Source of the DNA: an uncultured Bacteroides sp.
GTDB lineage: Bacteria; Bacteroidota; Bacteroidia; Bacteroidales; Bacteroidaceae
Direction of reading: 5' to 3'
NCBI GenBank assembly: GCA_902388495.1
Contig: CABMPP010000006.1
Span: 169,385 to 233,384 of the forward strand
Length of the DNA: 64,000 nucleotides
The number at the start of each line of letters is the position of its first letter. The first letter of the stretch is position 1. This document shows positions 1 to 9,747 of this stretch, in pieces. Under the pieces are notes generated by a model. That model was not told the origin of the DNA. It saw only the letters and a program-made list of their open reading frames with translations, and did no database searches. The translations under genes were made by a program, and so were the position numbers.

Positions 1-326
1 TAATGGATCTCCGTACTTGTGGCATCGTTGTCGATAGTACTTGCATTGACATCCTCTTTGGCGGCAAGTACGTCTTCCAGTTCCTGCGGACTCAGTTCGG
101 CAGGCATATAGATGTTCTTCGGCCAGCCGCCGGTGGTCTGCTGGTATAGCAGCACATTGTCTGCAATGCGGATGGCCTCGGGGGTATGGAAGAAGGCATC
201 ATCCAGTTTCGGTGCCATTTGCACCCAACTCTTGTACGGCTGTTTCTCTTTGTAGATTGCTGTTTCTTGTGCCTTTATCCCTGCTGTGCAGGCGAATAAA
301 GCGCAGAGTAGAATTACCCGTTTCAT
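1..326 (-). CDS. Pectate lyase, PL10-like, N-terminal part only
   Basis: Partial gene running off the left edge; the ATG is at 324-326 on the minus strand. The visible 108 residues start with a signal peptide (MKRVILLCALFACTAGIKAQ) and then carry TTGGWPKNIYMP and STIDNDATSTEIHY, the conserved start of the PelA/PL10 pectate lyase domain (GGWPKN and DN-AT-TEI blocks). Members of this family cut polygalacturonate by beta-elimination, in the periplasm or outside the cell. The catalytic region is outside the window, so activity cannot be judged. It faces away from the efflux operon's 3' end and has its own -7 box at 362-369. Family call is from motif recognition; substrate is inferred. Confidence 0.8.
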   Translation of the reverse strand, partial: MKRVILLCALFACTAGIKAQETAIYKEKQPYKSWVQMAPKLDDAFFHTPEAIRIADNVLLYQQTTGGWPKNIYMPAELSPQELEDVLAAKEDVNASTIDNDATSTEIH

Positions 327-361
327 AGTATACTCTTTCTTTTAGTGTTTCTTACTACGGG

Positions 362-369
362 CAAAAGTA
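362..369 (-). promoter_or_regulatory. -7 promoter box for the pectate lyase gene
   Basis: TACTTTTG on the minus strand, a perfect Bacteroides TAnnTTTG -7 box, 36 bases upstream of the pectate lyase ATG. No clear TTTG -33 box 18-20 bases further upstream. Confidence 0.45.
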
Positions 370-432
370 GAGAAAACCTAAAAGAAAGAGGGGGAATATT
401 TATCTTTAAGGGAGTAAATATTGAGTTATTTG

Positions 433-1758
433 CTATTCAAGGTATTGCATTACCTTCCCACTGATCTGCAACAATGATATCTCGCAGAGCTTGATGTCGT
501 ATTCTGCAGAAAGAATACGCTCTTCTGCATCCAGCAGACTCTTCTGTGCTTCGCGCATTTCAATACCAGAGAGGTTTCCCAGCATATAGCGCTCCATGGC
601 AATCTCATGGTTCTCTTTGGCGGCAACGAGGTTTTGACGTTCCAGGTTCAGCATCTGCAGGTTGTTTTGGTAAGCCTGCCAGAGGTTGCTGAGGTCGGCA
701 CGCAAGGCTTGTTCCAGTTGCTCGCGTTCCAAGCGTGCGTTCTGCACGGCGATGCTGGCATTCTTGCGCTCACGGCGTCGGTTCCCGTCGAAGAGATTGA
801 AGCCGACGGTCACGCCGAAGTTCAGTCCGAGGTTGCTGCGGCGGCTGTTGGCGGAGATGTCGTATTTGTTGAGGGTGTAGCCGTAGCCTCCGTTCATTTT
901 CACGTACGGGTAGTCGCGCGAGCAGACTTTCTTGTAGTCCAGCCGGGCCAGGGTATTGTTCTGTTCCGCCTTCAGCAGGGAGGCATTGATTTGCAGCGTT
1001 GCGTTCCAAAGCTCTTCAAAGTCCAGCGTATTGCTTACGTTGATGAGGCTGTCCTTGATGAGGAACGGGGCATCGACGTCTTTGTTTGCCATGAGCTCGT
1101 TCAGCTGAATGCGCGAGGTGTGCAGCAATTCCTGCTGCTTCATGTACTGCGCACTGTCCGCGTTGAAGTCCACCTTTGCCTGCTGATAGTCTAGGCGGGA
1201 GAAGTTACCGATGTGGTAGCGCTCTTCCACGATGCGCAAACGCTCCTTGGACAAAGATACTGCATAGCGGAAGTTCTTCAGACGAATCTTGTGCTGCACG
1301 TAGTTGTAGTATTCGGCGGCGATGTTGGCTATCAGGTCCTCGATGGCGATGCGTGTGTTGGTTTCGCCCTGGCGTTCCAGTTCCTTCAGCTTCTGATAGT
1401 TGGCGCTGATGTTGAAGCCGTCGAAGATGGTCCAGTTCAGGTTGATGCCGGCATCGAGCGTCTGGTCAAATACCCCGTTGTCCTTGGTGGTTTCGCCCGT
1501 GGCGCGGAGCTTGGTTTCGGTGTCGTTTATCGTTCCCCGATATCCGGTGGAAAGGTCGAGGGTGGGCAGATAACCGGCATTGCCCAGCGTGGCGTTGTTC
1601 TTGTTGACCTGCTCTTCGTTGCGGGCAATGCGCAGGGAGTAGTTGTTCAGCAATCCTTCTTCCAGACAAGACTTCAGGGTATAAGTAGGCATAGGCTGTG
1701 CCTGGAGGGCAAGCGCTGTGCATGCGGTGGCTATAAAGAATAAAATCGTACGTTTCAT
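433..1758 (-). CDS. TolC-family outer membrane efflux channel
   Basis: 441 residues, the usual length for an outer membrane efflux protein (OEP). A signal peptide ends near residue 20 (ALALQAQ). Two internally similar OEP halves follow, with long helical stretches rich in Asn, Gln and Glu (for example LKSCLEEGLLNNYSLRIARN and ARLEREQLEQALRADLSNLW) that would form the periplasmic helical barrel. It is the last gene of a three-gene operon; its ATG overlaps the permease stop by four bases (1755-1758), implying coupled translation. It should provide the exit duct for the RND pump. No specific drug substrate can be read from the sequence. Confidence 0.93.
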   Translation of the reverse strand: MKRTILFFIATACTALALQAQPMPTYTLKSCLEEGLLNNYSLRIARNEEQVNKNNATLGNAGYLPTLDLSTGYRGTINDTETKLRATGETTKDNGVFDQTLDAGINLNWTIFDGFNISANYQKLKELERQGETNTRIAIEDLIANIAAEYYNYVQHKIRLKNFRYAVSLSKERLRIVEERYHIGNFSRLDYQQAKVDFNADSAQYMKQQELLHTSRIQLNELMANKDVDAPFLIKDSLINVSNTLDFEELWNATLQINASLLKAEQNNTLARLDYKKVCSRDYPYVKMNGGYGYTLNKYDISANSRRSNLGLNFGVTVGFNLFDGNRRRERKNASIAVQNARLEREQLEQALRADLSNLWQAYQNNLQMLNLERQNLVAAKENHEIAMERYMLGNLSGIEMREAQKSLLDAEERILSAEYDIKLCEISLLQISGKVMQYLE

Positions 1759-4700
1759 GCTTCTTTCAGTTTACTTCGATTCGTAGATATATAACTGTAT
1801 ATGGCGGGAACGATATACATCGTCAGCACTGTCGATATAAGCATACCGCCTACGACGGCCGTACCCATGGCGATGCGCTGGTTGCAACCTTCGCCGGTAG
1901 CGAACGCCAGCGGTATCAGTCCCAATATGGTGGAGGCGCTCGTCATCAGGATGGGGCGCAAGCGCTGCAGGGCGGCATCTTTGATGGCCAGCATCTTGTC
2001 TTCGCCTGTTTCCTGCTTCTGATTGGCAAACTCCACAATAAGAATACCGTTCTTTGCCACCAGTCCAATCAGCATGATGATACCGATCTGACTGAAAATA
2101 TTCATCGTGATGCCTCCGAAGTACATGAATACTAATGCACCGGCAATGGCAAGGGGCACCGTCAACATGATAATCAGCGGGTCCTTGAAGCTTTCGAACT
2201 GAGCGGCAAGGATCAGGTAAATCAGCACGATGGCCAGGATGAAGGCGAACATCAGGCTGGAAGAACTTTCGCGATATTCTTTGGAATCTCCGGTAAGGGC
2301 GGTGCGGAAGGTGTCGTCCAGCGTCTCTTTGGCAATCTTGTCCATTTCCTCCAGACCTTGGCCGATGGTCTTGCCGTCTGCCAGTCCGGCAGAGATGGTG
2401 GCAGCCACAAAGCGGTTGTAACGGTAGAGCCGGGGCGGGGCGATACCTCCGGTCAGTTCGATCAGGTTGTCCAACTGTACCATTTCGCCCTTGTCGCTAC
2501 GGATATAGATACCTTTCAGGTCGGCGGGCTTGTTGCGTTGCTGGCGGTTGATTTCGCCTAATATCTCGTATTGCTTTCCGTTCATGTAGAAGTAACCCAT
2601 GCGCTGGCCACTCAGTCCGTACTGCAAGGTCTGGGCAATGTTGCGTGTGCTGACGCCCATGATGCTTGCTTTGTCCCGGTTGATGTTGATACGGGCTTCG
2701 GGCTTGCTGAACTTCAGGTTGACGTCAGCCATCTGGAAGATCGGACTTTCGTATACCTTTGCCATAAACACGGGCAGTATCTCTTGCAGCTTCTCTATGT
2801 TGGTGGCCTGCAGTACGTACTGCACGGGCATTCCGCCGCGTCGTCCGCCGAATGAGGAGGATTGCTGTACGAAGGAGCGCGCCATTGTCTTTTTCCGCAC
2901 TGCTTGCGAGAGCCTTTCGGCAACAGACATCTGTGTGTAGTCACGGTCTTTCATGTCCTTCAGCGTGATGCGGACATTACCGCTTCCGCTGGAAACACGG
3001 GCTGTAACGGCTTCGGCGTCCGGTACAATGGAGTCTACTAGGTGGTTGATGTCTTCGGTATAGTCGCGGATGTATTCGTACGTCACACCTTCGGCACCCA
3101 TCGTATTGATGCTGATTTGCGAACGGTCCTCCAACGGAGCCATTTCGGCAGGAATGGTATTCCACAGATAGCCGATGATAACGATCGTCAGCAAGATGAA
3201 AGGCAACGCAACCCAGCGCTTGCGCAGAACGGCTGCCAGCGAACGGCTGTACAAACTATTCATTCCTTCGAAGAAAGGTTCGGTCTTGCGATAGAACCAG
3301 TTCTGCTTCTCACGCTTCACCAGCAGTTTGGTGGCAAGCATCGGTGTAAAGGTCAGTGCGGCAAAGGAAGAGATAATCACCGAACCGGACACAACGATGC
3401 TGAATTCACGGAACAGACGTCCCGTCATACCGTCCATGAATACAATCGGGAAGAACACGGCTACCAGCGTGATGGTGGTGGAGATAACCGCGAAGAAGAT
3501 CTCCTTGGCACCTTCGATACCCGCCTCTTTGGGTGGCATGCCCCGTTCGATGCGGACATAGATGTTCTCCGTCATTACGATGGCGTCGTCCACCACCAAT
3601 CCTACTGCTAGCACTACGGCAAGCATGGAGAGCACGTTGATGGAGAATCCTGCCAGATACATGACGAAGAAAGCTCCGATCAATGAAACGGGGATTACGA
3701 TACATGGCACCAGCGTCACACGCCAGTCGCGTAGGAAGAGGAAGATGATGATGATAACGAGGATAAATGCCTCGTACACTGTCTGCTTCACCTCATTGAT
3801 GGACGAGCGGATGAACTTCGTGTTGTCAAAACCGTAGGAGTATTGCACGTCTTCCGGCAGGTCTTTCTGCATTTTTTCCATGCGGTCGTACACGGCATCG
3901 GCAATCTTGATGTGGTTGGCGCCCGGTTGCGGAATGACTACGATACCTACCATCGGCACACCGTTCATCTTCATGTAACTCTTGATGTCGGCAGGACCCA
4001 GTTCGGCACGGCCGATGTCGCTGAATCGGATAATACGGTTGTTGTCTTCCTTGAGGATAAGGTTGTTGAACTCTTCGGCAGTGTGCATCAGTCCGAGGGT
4101 ACGGATGGTCAGCTCGGTGGTGTTTCCTTCGATACTACCCGAGGGGAGTTCCACGTTTTCTTTGTCTACAGCGTTCTTTACGTCTATCGGAGTGATACCG
4201 TAACCGGACATCTTGATGGGGTCCAGCCAAAGGCGCATGGAGTAACGTTTCTCACCCCAGATGCTTACGCTGCTGACGTCGGAGATGGTTTGAAGCTGTT
4301 CCTTCACGGTGAGGTCAGCTATTTCGCTCAGTTCCAGCAAGGAACGCTTGTCGCTTTGCAGGGCAACCATAAGGATAGGCATGGCGTCGGCATCGGCTTT
4401 CGATACGGTAGGAGGGTCGCAGTCGCGGGGCAGATAGCGCTGTGCACGCGATACTTTGTCGCGTACGTCGTTGGCGGCTGTTTCCAGGTCGACGGAGAGT
4501 TCGAACTCTACTGTGATGCGCGACGAACCTTGCTGGCTGACGCTGGAAAGGGAACGGATGCCGGGAATACCGTTGATGTTCTGTTCCAGGGGTTCGGTAA
4601 TCTGATTCTCGATAACATCGGCGTTGGCACCCGGATAGGAGCAGGACACCGATATGATGGGATTATCGACGGACGGGTATTCGCGTACACCGAGATAGTT

Positions 4701-4787
4701 GTAGCCGATAAAGCCAAAGAGCAGTATTATCAGGGTGAGTACGGTGGAGAGTACCGGTCGCCGTATGCTTAGTTCGGATATATTCAT
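1755..4787 (-). CDS. Efflux RND transporter permease (HAE1/AcrB type)
   Basis: 1010 residues, typical of hydrophobe/amphiphile-efflux RND permeases. The N-terminus MNISELSIRRPVLSTVLTLI is the first transmembrane helix; twelve helices are expected with two large periplasmic loops. The proton-relay helix 4 is intact (AVGLVVDDAIVMTENIYVRI, Asp-Asp pair), as is helix 10/11 (GLVAKNGILIVEFANQ). It sits 12 bases after the adaptor gene and overlaps the TolC-like gene by four bases, so the three encode one tripartite proton-driven pump. Substrates in Bacteroides homologues include detergents, bile acids and drugs; none is assigned here. Confidence 0.95.
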   Translation of the reverse strand: MNISELSIRRPVLSTVLTLIILLFGFIGYNYLGVREYPSVDNPIISVSCSYPGANADVIENQITEPLEQNINGIPGIRSLSSVSQQGSSRITVEFELSVDLETAANDVRDKVSRAQRYLPRDCDPPTVSKADADAMPILMVALQSDKRSLLELSEIADLTVKEQLQTISDVSSVSIWGEKRYSMRLWLDPIKMSGYGITPIDVKNAVDKENVELPSGSIEGNTTELTIRTLGLMHTAEEFNNLILKEDNNRIIRFSDIGRAELGPADIKSYMKMNGVPMVGIVVIPQPGANHIKIADAVYDRMEKMQKDLPEDVQYSYGFDNTKFIRSSINEVKQTVYEAFILVIIIIFLFLRDWRVTLVPCIVIPVSLIGAFFVMYLAGFSINVLSMLAVVLAVGLVVDDAIVMTENIYVRIERGMPPKEAGIEGAKEIFFAVISTTITLVAVFFPIVFMDGMTGRLFREFSIVVSGSVIISSFAALTFTPMLATKLLVKREKQNWFYRKTEPFFEGMNSLYSRSLAAVLRKRWVALPFILLTIVIIGYLWNTIPAEMAPLEDRSQISINTMGAEGVTYEYIRDYTEDINHLVDSIVPDAEAVTARVSSGSGNVRITLKDMKDRDYTQMSVAERLSQAVRKKTMARSFVQQSSSFGGRRGGMPVQYVLQATNIEKLQEILPVFMAKVYESPIFQMADVNLKFSKPEARININRDKASIMGVSTRNIAQTLQYGLSGQRMGYFYMNGKQYEILGEINRQQRNKPADLKGIYIRSDKGEMVQLDNLIELTGGIAPPRLYRYNRFVAATISAGLADGKTIGQGLEEMDKIAKETLDDTFRTALTGDSKEYRESSSSLMFAFILAIVLIYLILAAQFESFKDPLIIMLTVPLAIAGALVFMYFGGITMNIFSQIGIIMLIGLVAKNGILIVEFANQKQETGEDKMLAIKDAALQRLRPILMTSASTILGLIPLAFATGEGCNQRIAMGTAVVGGMLISTVLTMYIVPAIYSYISTNRSKLKEA

Positions 4788-4799
4788 AAGGCGGCAGGA

Positions 4800-5882
4800 T
4801 TAATAGATGTTGTCCAATGTTACCGGCAATCCCGTGCGGAGTTGCAGCGTTCCCGAGGTGATGATCGTGTCTCCGGCTTGCAGACCTTGCAGTACCTGCA
4901 CTTCGGCTTCGGTACGAATACCTGCGATGATTTCTACCGGTTGGGCCTTTCCCGAACGGTAGACAAAGATCTTGTCTTTACCCATTTCAGGTACAATGGC
5001 TTCGGATGGTACGGCAAGGGCATTTTCTATCTCATCCTTGTTCAGCTTGATGCTGGCGTAGCGGCCCGGCAGTACAAGTCCGTTGGTGTTGGGGTAGAGG
5101 GCGCGGATGGTCAGCGTATGGGTGTTGGGGTCTATCTTCGATTCGCGGGCATAGACGGTGGCATGGAAGGCGTTCAGTTTTCCTTCAAGGGTGAAGTCGA
5201 GTCCGGCACCGGTCTTTACGTCGTTGGCATATCGTTCGGGCACGGCAAATTCTACTTTCAGTGGGGAAATCTTTGTAAGTTTGGCTACGATGGTCGTTGG
5301 GGCGGCATACGTTCCCACGCTGACCTGGCGCAGACCGATAACGCCGTCGAACGGTGCGCGGAGTTCGGTTTGTGCGATGTTCGATTCTATGAGGTCAATG
5401 TCGGCATTCAGGGTGGCAAGTTCGGTTTTCACCTGTTCGTAAGCCTCTTTACTGACAGCGTCTCTTTCCAGCAAGGCATTCTGGCGGAACACGCGGTCTT
5501 CGGCCAGCTTCAGTTGTGAAACCAACCGCTGCAATTGTGCTTGCAGGGGGCGGTCGTTCACTTTGGCAAGCAGTTGCCCTTTCTTCACGAAGCTGCCCTC
5601 TTCAAAGTTTATCTCGACAATCTTACCGGATGTTTCGAACGAAAGGTTTACTTCTTCGTCCGGCAGCAGGCTACCGCTGATTTGTATTTCATCTTTCAGC
5701 AGTTGGGGTTTTATTACTTTTGCATTTACGTTCAGAATCTTTTGCCCGCCACGCTGACTGGTCATCACCTTATCGGCAGCAGCCAATTCTTTATTCTCCT
5801 TAGGTAGTTGGGAGTATATACCTCCACCTATCAGTCCGGCACCAATCACAATGATGATGCCCCATTTCACTCTCTTATCCAT
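4800..5882 (-). CDS. RND efflux periplasmic adaptor (membrane fusion protein)
   Basis: 360 residues. An N-terminal membrane anchor (WGIIIVIGAGLIGGGIY) is followed by a lipoyl/barrel-sandwich half (GKIVEINFEEGSFVKKGQLL), a short coiled-coil hairpin around residues 105-165, the second lipoyl half (RAPFDGVIGLRQVSVGTY), then beta-barrel and membrane-proximal domains ending GTLQLRTGLPVTL. No lipobox cysteine is seen, so the anchor is probably the uncleaved helix. First gene of the pump operon; it bridges the inner-membrane permease and the outer-membrane channel. No regulator gene lies next to the operon. Confidence 0.92.
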   Translation of the reverse strand: MDKRVKWGIIIVIGAGLIGGGIYSQLPKENKELAAADKVMTSQRGGQKILNVNAKVIKPQLLKDEIQISGSLLPDEEVNLSFETSGKIVEINFEEGSFVKKGQLLAKVNDRPLQAQLQRLVSQLKLAEDRVFRQNALLERDAVSKEAYEQVKTELATLNADIDLIESNIAQTELRAPFDGVIGLRQVSVGTYAAPTTIVAKLTKISPLKVEFAVPERYANDVKTGAGLDFTLEGKLNAFHATVYARESKIDPNTHTLTIRALYPNTNGLVLPGRYASIKLNKDEIENALAVPSEAIVPEMGKDKIFVYRSGKAQPVEIIAGIRTEAEVQVLQGLQAGDTIITSGTLQLRTGLPVTLDNIY

Positions 5883-5984
5883 GTTGTAGTATTAGTAGTA
5901 TAAATTCAGCCTTAACTTTGATACGGGATAAAGAGAAAGGTTTAATGCAGGGAACGTTAAAAAAAGTGATAGGGGAATGGGAGG

Positions 5985-6016
5985 GGTAAGGTGATAGGGT
6001 GGTAAGGTGATGGGGT
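5985..6016. repeat. Two 16-bp G-rich tandem units
   Basis: GGTAAGGTGATAGGGT (5985-6000) is followed immediately by GGTAAGGTGATGGGGT (6001-6016), one mismatch. The surrounding 5973-6035 is unusually G-rich on the plus strand, with runs of four or five G at 6012, 6021 and 6031. It fills the gap between the adaptor start and the rsgA stop. No coding function. Confidence 0.6.
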
Positions 6017-6037
6017 AATAGGGGCTATTAGGGGGAC

Positions 6038-6970
6038 TTAGTATGCTGCCCTGTACTTTCCTTCTTCTTTGTCTTCCAACATATTCAGGTAGGAAGCGTA
6101 GCGCGATTCGCTGATGTAGTGTTTCTCTACGGCTTCGCGAACGGCACAGCCGGGTTCGTGGCGGTGGGTACAGTTACCGTAGCGGCAATCGGCAGATACT
6201 TTGAATATCTCCGTGAAGTAGTGCCCCACTTCTTCCTCTTCCATGTCGAAGGTTCCGAAACCTTTGATGCCCGGAGTGTCGATAATATATCCGTTGCCCG
6301 GCACCGGGAACATTTCGGAAAAGGTAGTGGTGTGCATACCTTTATTATGGTAGGTTGATATCTCGCCGGTTTTAATGTCCAAGTCCGGTAATATGGCATT
6401 GATAAGCGTGGACTTACCCACACCGGAATGGCCGGAAAAGAGGGTTACCCGTTCCCTTAGTTCTTCTTTGATGATGTCGATGCCTTCACCGTGCTTGGCA
6501 GAGACCTTGAAACAGGGATAACCGATGGTAGTATACAGGTTGATGAGTCCGTCCAGGTAGTTCAGTTCCTCTTCGTTGTAGGCATCTACCTTGTTGAAAA
6601 TGATTTTGACGGGGACGCGGTATGCTTCGGCAGAAGCCAGAAAGCGGTCGATGAAGATGGTGGAAGTTTCGGGATAGTTCACTGTTACCACCAGCATGCA
6701 CTGGTCGAGGTTGGCAGCAAGGATATGCGATTGCTTGGACAGATTGGACGAACGGCGGATGATATAATTTTTCCGGTCCTCTATCTCGCTGATGAAGGCT
6801 GTACCTTCCTGGTTCAGTATGATTTGCACGTAGTCGCCTACGGCAACGGGGTTGGTACTTCGTATGCCTTTCAGACGAAAGTTTCCTTTGATTTTGCATT
6901 CAATGTCCCTTCCGTCGTCAGTCCGTACCAAGTACCAACTTCCTGTGTTTTTTATTACGAGTCCGCGCAC
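6038..6970 (-). CDS. rsgA: Ribosome small subunit-dependent GTPase A
   Basis: 310 residues with the circularly permuted GTPase order diagnostic of RsgA/YjeQ: an N-terminal OB fold (about 1-70), G4 NKVD (126-129), G1 GHSGVGKST (180-188), G3 DTPGIKGFG (231-239), and a C-terminal zinc knuckle [14 protein letters not shown] whose ligands would be C262, C267, H269 and C275. It acts late in 30S subunit maturation in the cytoplasm. It lies four bases downstream of frr, so the pair is probably one transcript that links 30S maturation with ribosome recycling. Confidence 0.96.
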   Translation of the reverse strand: MRGLVIKNTGSWYLVRTDDGRDIECKIKGNFRLKGIRSTNPVAVGDYVQIILNQEGTAFISEIEDRKNYIIRRSSNLSKQSHILAANLDQCMLVVTVNYPETSTIFIDRFLASAEAYRVPVKIIFNKVDAYNEEELNYLDGLINLYTTIGYPCFKVSAKHGEGIDIIKEELRERVTLFSGHSGVGKSTLINAILPDLDIKTGEISTYHNKGMHTTTFSEMFPVPGNGYIIDTPGIKGFGTFDMEEEEVGHYFTEIFKVSADCRYGNCTHRHEPGCAVREAVEKHYISESRYASYLNMLEDKEEGKYRAAY

Positions 6971-6974
6971 TGCC

Positions 6975-7535
6975 TTAAACGGTCATGATTTCTTTATCCT
7001 TTGCAGCCAGCATATCATCAATCTGCTTGATGTACTTATCGTGAACCTTCTGCAATTTCTCTTCACCGCCTTTTTGTGCATCTTCCGCCAAACCGTCTTT
7101 AACGGATTTCTTCAGGGCATCGATGGCGTCACGGCGTGCGTTTCTCACACTCACCTTGGCTGTTTCGCTTTCGTTTTTACATTGTTTGGCCAGTTGTTTA
7201 CGGCGTTCCTCAGTCAGCGGGGGGATGCCGATGCGGATTATTTCACCGTTGTTCTCGGGCATGATGCCGAGGCTGGAGTCGATGATGGCTTTCTCGATGA
7301 CGCGGAACATGCTTTTGTCCCACGGCTTGATGGCAATGCTGCGGGCGTCCGGAGTGGTTACAGCCGCTACATTGTTGATGGGGACCATACTTCCGTAAGA
7401 GTCCACACGAATGCCGTCCAGCAAGCGGATGTCTGCTTTTCCGGCGCGAATATGTGCCAATGCTTCTTCAAGATACATTACGGCCATGTCCATTTTCTCT
7501 TGCGCTTCGTCTAAGATGTCTTTTACGTCTCTCAT
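6975..7535 (-). CDS. frr: Ribosome recycling factor
   Basis: 186 residues, the standard length for RRF. Family blocks visible are [18 protein letters not shown] near the N-terminus, [18 protein letters not shown] in the middle and [19 protein letters not shown] towards the C-terminus; the three-helix bundle and small beta domain are complete. With EF-G it splits post-termination ribosomes. First gene of the frr-rsgA pair, with a good promoter at 7581-7612. Confidence 0.97.
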   Translation of the reverse strand: MRDVKDILDEAQEKMDMAVMYLEEALAHIRAGKADIRLLDGIRVDSYGSMVPINNVAAVTTPDARSIAIKPWDKSMFRVIEKAIIDSSLGIMPENNGEIIRIGIPPLTEERRKQLAKQCKNESETAKVSVRNARRDAIDALKKSVKDGLAEDAQKGGEEKLQKVHDKYIKQIDDMLAAKDKEIMTV

Positions 7536-7580
7536 ATTTCTATATATTTATAAGTTTGGCATTTGGATTAATTTAAGAAA

Positions 7581-7612
7581 CAAAAGTAGATGATTTTTTG
7601 ATAATCTGCAAA
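7581..7612 (-). promoter_or_regulatory. Promoter of frr-rsgA
   Basis: Minus strand: TTTG (-33) at 7609-7612 and TACTTTTG (-7) at 7581-7588 with exactly 20 bases between, matching the Bacteroidetes primary sigma consensus. One of the two best promoter matches in the window. Confidence 0.7.
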
Positions 7613-7642
7613 CTCTCAAGGCAGAAAGCAAGTGGGGAAGAC

Positions 7643-9664
7643 TTATTTCTTCTCTGACGGAAGTTCTATCGTGATCCGTGCGCCTTGGGTATATGTGGGA
7701 TCTACATAGATTTTTCCTCCCAGATGTTTCATTATTTCGCGGCAGACGTAAAGCCCGAGACCGGTTCCTACGGTGAAATCATCTATCTTGGTGAAAGCTT
7801 CGAATATCCATTCTCTTTTATCAGCCGGGATGCCGTGTCCGGTGTCCGTTACCGAAATTATCAACTTGCCGCTGGTTTCGTGGCAGCTGAGGGTGATGCT
7901 GCCCTGTCTGGTAAATTTGTTGGCATTGGCAAGCAGGTTGCAGATGGTCTTGACAATGTATTTGTAGTTCGTATAGTAAGTCGATGAAGGGCAGTTGTTC
8001 TCAATCCGGTAGTCTATTTCGGGTTTCCTATGTTTCTGCGTTTCTATGCTCATGCACTCTTTACACATTTTTTCTATATCGACGGCAGCCACGGGAAGCA
8101 TGTCGTTGGTACATCCCAGTTGGGATATTTCCAGCATATCGTCCAGTAGGTTGGTAAGTTGTGTCACGGCAACTTCGATGCTTGCCTTCATTTCTTGTTC
8201 CATGCTCTTTTCTATCTCTTCTTCGCTCAGGATAATGCTGCTGAATCCTTGGATGGCATTCAGCGGGGTACGTATTTCGTGAGACATGGTGTTCATAAAG
8301 AGCGTTTTCATCTTTTCGCTTTCCTGGGCTTTCAGACTTTCGGTTTCCAGGTTTCGCTTCAAGCGGCGGGTGATTCCCAAAGTCCGATAGACATAGAAGA
8401 GGCATCCGGACAGAATAACCAGGAGGAGGCTTGTCAGCAGGATGTACATCTTCTGCTGGCGGGATATCAGGTTTGCCTTTTCCAGTTCCAGGCGACTCAC
8501 GTCGTATTGTGTTTGCAGTTCGCTCAGTTCGCCGGATATGTCTTCGGTGTTGATGGAGTCTTTGACAACTATATACTCCGTCATGGTCTGATAGGCTTCC
8601 TGCCAGCGGCCTAAGGCAGCAAGGCATTCGCTTTTGGTCTTATAGTGGTAGGCATTGTCCATGCCGTACTTGGGTGCGGTCTTGATGACAGAATCGCAGC
8701 ACTGAATGATTTTGGGATAGTTCTTGGTGTATTCGTAATAGCTCTGTGCTACATAGTAGTAATAGAAATCCAGCGGAGGAACCACGTCCTGCGGATAAAG
8801 TTCTACCATGTGGTTGAATTCTGCAAAGTAATGGTCCATTTGTTTGCGTCCTATCTCGTCACCATGATGCAGCATGCGGGCGATGGCTGCAATCTCTATC
8901 TGATGGGAGAGGAATACCCGTTTTCTTACTTTGGGCAATTGGCGGTACTCTTTGTATAAGTCCATGAGTTCGCGGGTGTATTCCAGACCGGAACCGCCCA
9001 AACCCAGCAGGAACTGGGTTCTGAACAGGTAATCTTCTTTAAGCGGTATGGTACGTGCTATTTTCAGACCTTCTTCCAAATAGCTGTCGCATGATTTTAA
9101 CTTGAGTTTCCCGTTCTTATCTTCTATCATTGTACTGACGGCAGCCAGGGAATAGAGGCGTCTCATGTATGGATAAGGGTTTGATGGCTGATATACAGTC
9201 TGACTGTCGGCTACCAGCTTCTGTGCCAGTTCTTTCCGTTGTGTCAGGTCACGGATGTCGTACATCATGCCCAGATATTGGAGGGCGATTTCTCTGGGCT
9301 TCCCTTGCAGGTAGGTGCGAGCCTTATCAATCCAGATACTGGCAGAATCCAGTTGGCAAAGATTCAAGTATCGCAATGCCAGGGGACGGACGGAAGTAAA
9401 CATTGCATCCTGGTCACCGCTTTCTACGGCCTGCTGCCATAGCTTTTCAGTGTAGGTATAGTCGTCTTGTATAAGACCTATATCGCTTAAATGCGTCAAC
9501 AGTTCCAGCCGCCTCGAAGGGGTGGATGCCGAATCCAATAACCGGATGAGACTGTCTTTGGAGGCAGTGAGAGGATCGGCGGCAATTGCCGTTGCCGATA
9601 CGCTACAGCTAAGGAGCAGGCAACAGATGGCAAATGTTTTGAAGCGGTTGGGCAGGATTTTCAT
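7643..9664 (-). CDS. Sensor histidine kinase with TPR-type periplasmic domain
   Basis: 673 residues. Signal peptide (about 1-28), then about 370 residues of helical TPR-like sequence in the periplasm, one transmembrane helix (MYILLTSLLLVILSGCLFYV), a short coiled linker, a HisKA dimerization domain with phospho-acceptor H462 in MSHEIRTPLNAIQGF, and HATPase_c with N box (NLLANANKFT), G1 (DTGHGIP) and G2 (GTGLGLYVCREI). No receiver or DNA-binding domain is fused and no response regulator is adjacent, so its partner is unknown. It lies downstream of pyrH but a hairpin terminator separates them. TPR-HK proteins of this kind are common in Bacteroidetes; the signal sensed is not known. Confidence 0.9.
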   Translation of the reverse strand: MKILPNRFKTFAICCLLLSCSVSATAIAADPLTASKDSLIRLLDSASTPSRRLELLTHLSDIGLIQDDYTYTEKLWQQAVESGDQDAMFTSVRPLALRYLNLCQLDSASIWIDKARTYLQGKPREIALQYLGMMYDIRDLTQRKELAQKLVADSQTVYQPSNPYPYMRRLYSLAAVSTMIEDKNGKLKLKSCDSYLEEGLKIARTIPLKEDYLFRTQFLLGLGGSGLEYTRELMDLYKEYRQLPKVRKRVFLSHQIEIAAIARMLHHGDEIGRKQMDHYFAEFNHMVELYPQDVVPPLDFYYYYVAQSYYEYTKNYPKIIQCCDSVIKTAPKYGMDNAYHYKTKSECLAALGRWQEAYQTMTEYIVVKDSINTEDISGELSELQTQYDVSRLELEKANLISRQQKMYILLTSLLLVILSGCLFYVYRTLGITRRLKRNLETESLKAQESEKMKTLFMNTMSHEIRTPLNAIQGFSSIILSEEEIEKSMEQEMKASIEVAVTQLTNLLDDMLEISQLGCTNDMLPVAAVDIEKMCKECMSIETQKHRKPEIDYRIENNCPSSTYYTNYKYIVKTICNLLANANKFTRQGSITLSCHETSGKLIISVTDTGHGIPADKREWIFEAFTKIDDFTVGTGLGLYVCREIMKHLGGKIYVDPTYTQGARITIELPSEKK

Positions 9665-9696
9665 GTGTTTGCTTGTTTTATGGAAACCTCAGGATA

Positions 9697-9734
9697 AAGA
9701 CCGGAAAGGAAAACAGGCATCCATTTCCGGTCTT
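9697..9734 (-). terminator. Hairpin terminator after pyrH
   Basis: Perfect 11-bp stem AAGACCGGAAA (9697-9707) / TTTCCGGTCTT (9724-9734) with a 16-base loop, 13 bases past the pyrH stop. The T-tract is modest in both directions. Confidence 0.6.
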
Positions 9735-9747
9735 TTATGCTATTCTT

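Noticed and set aside
3843-4772. 309-codon open frame on the plus strand
   Set aside because: It is antisense to the RND permease, whose protein is clearly real; composition and lack of motifs mark it as a shadow.
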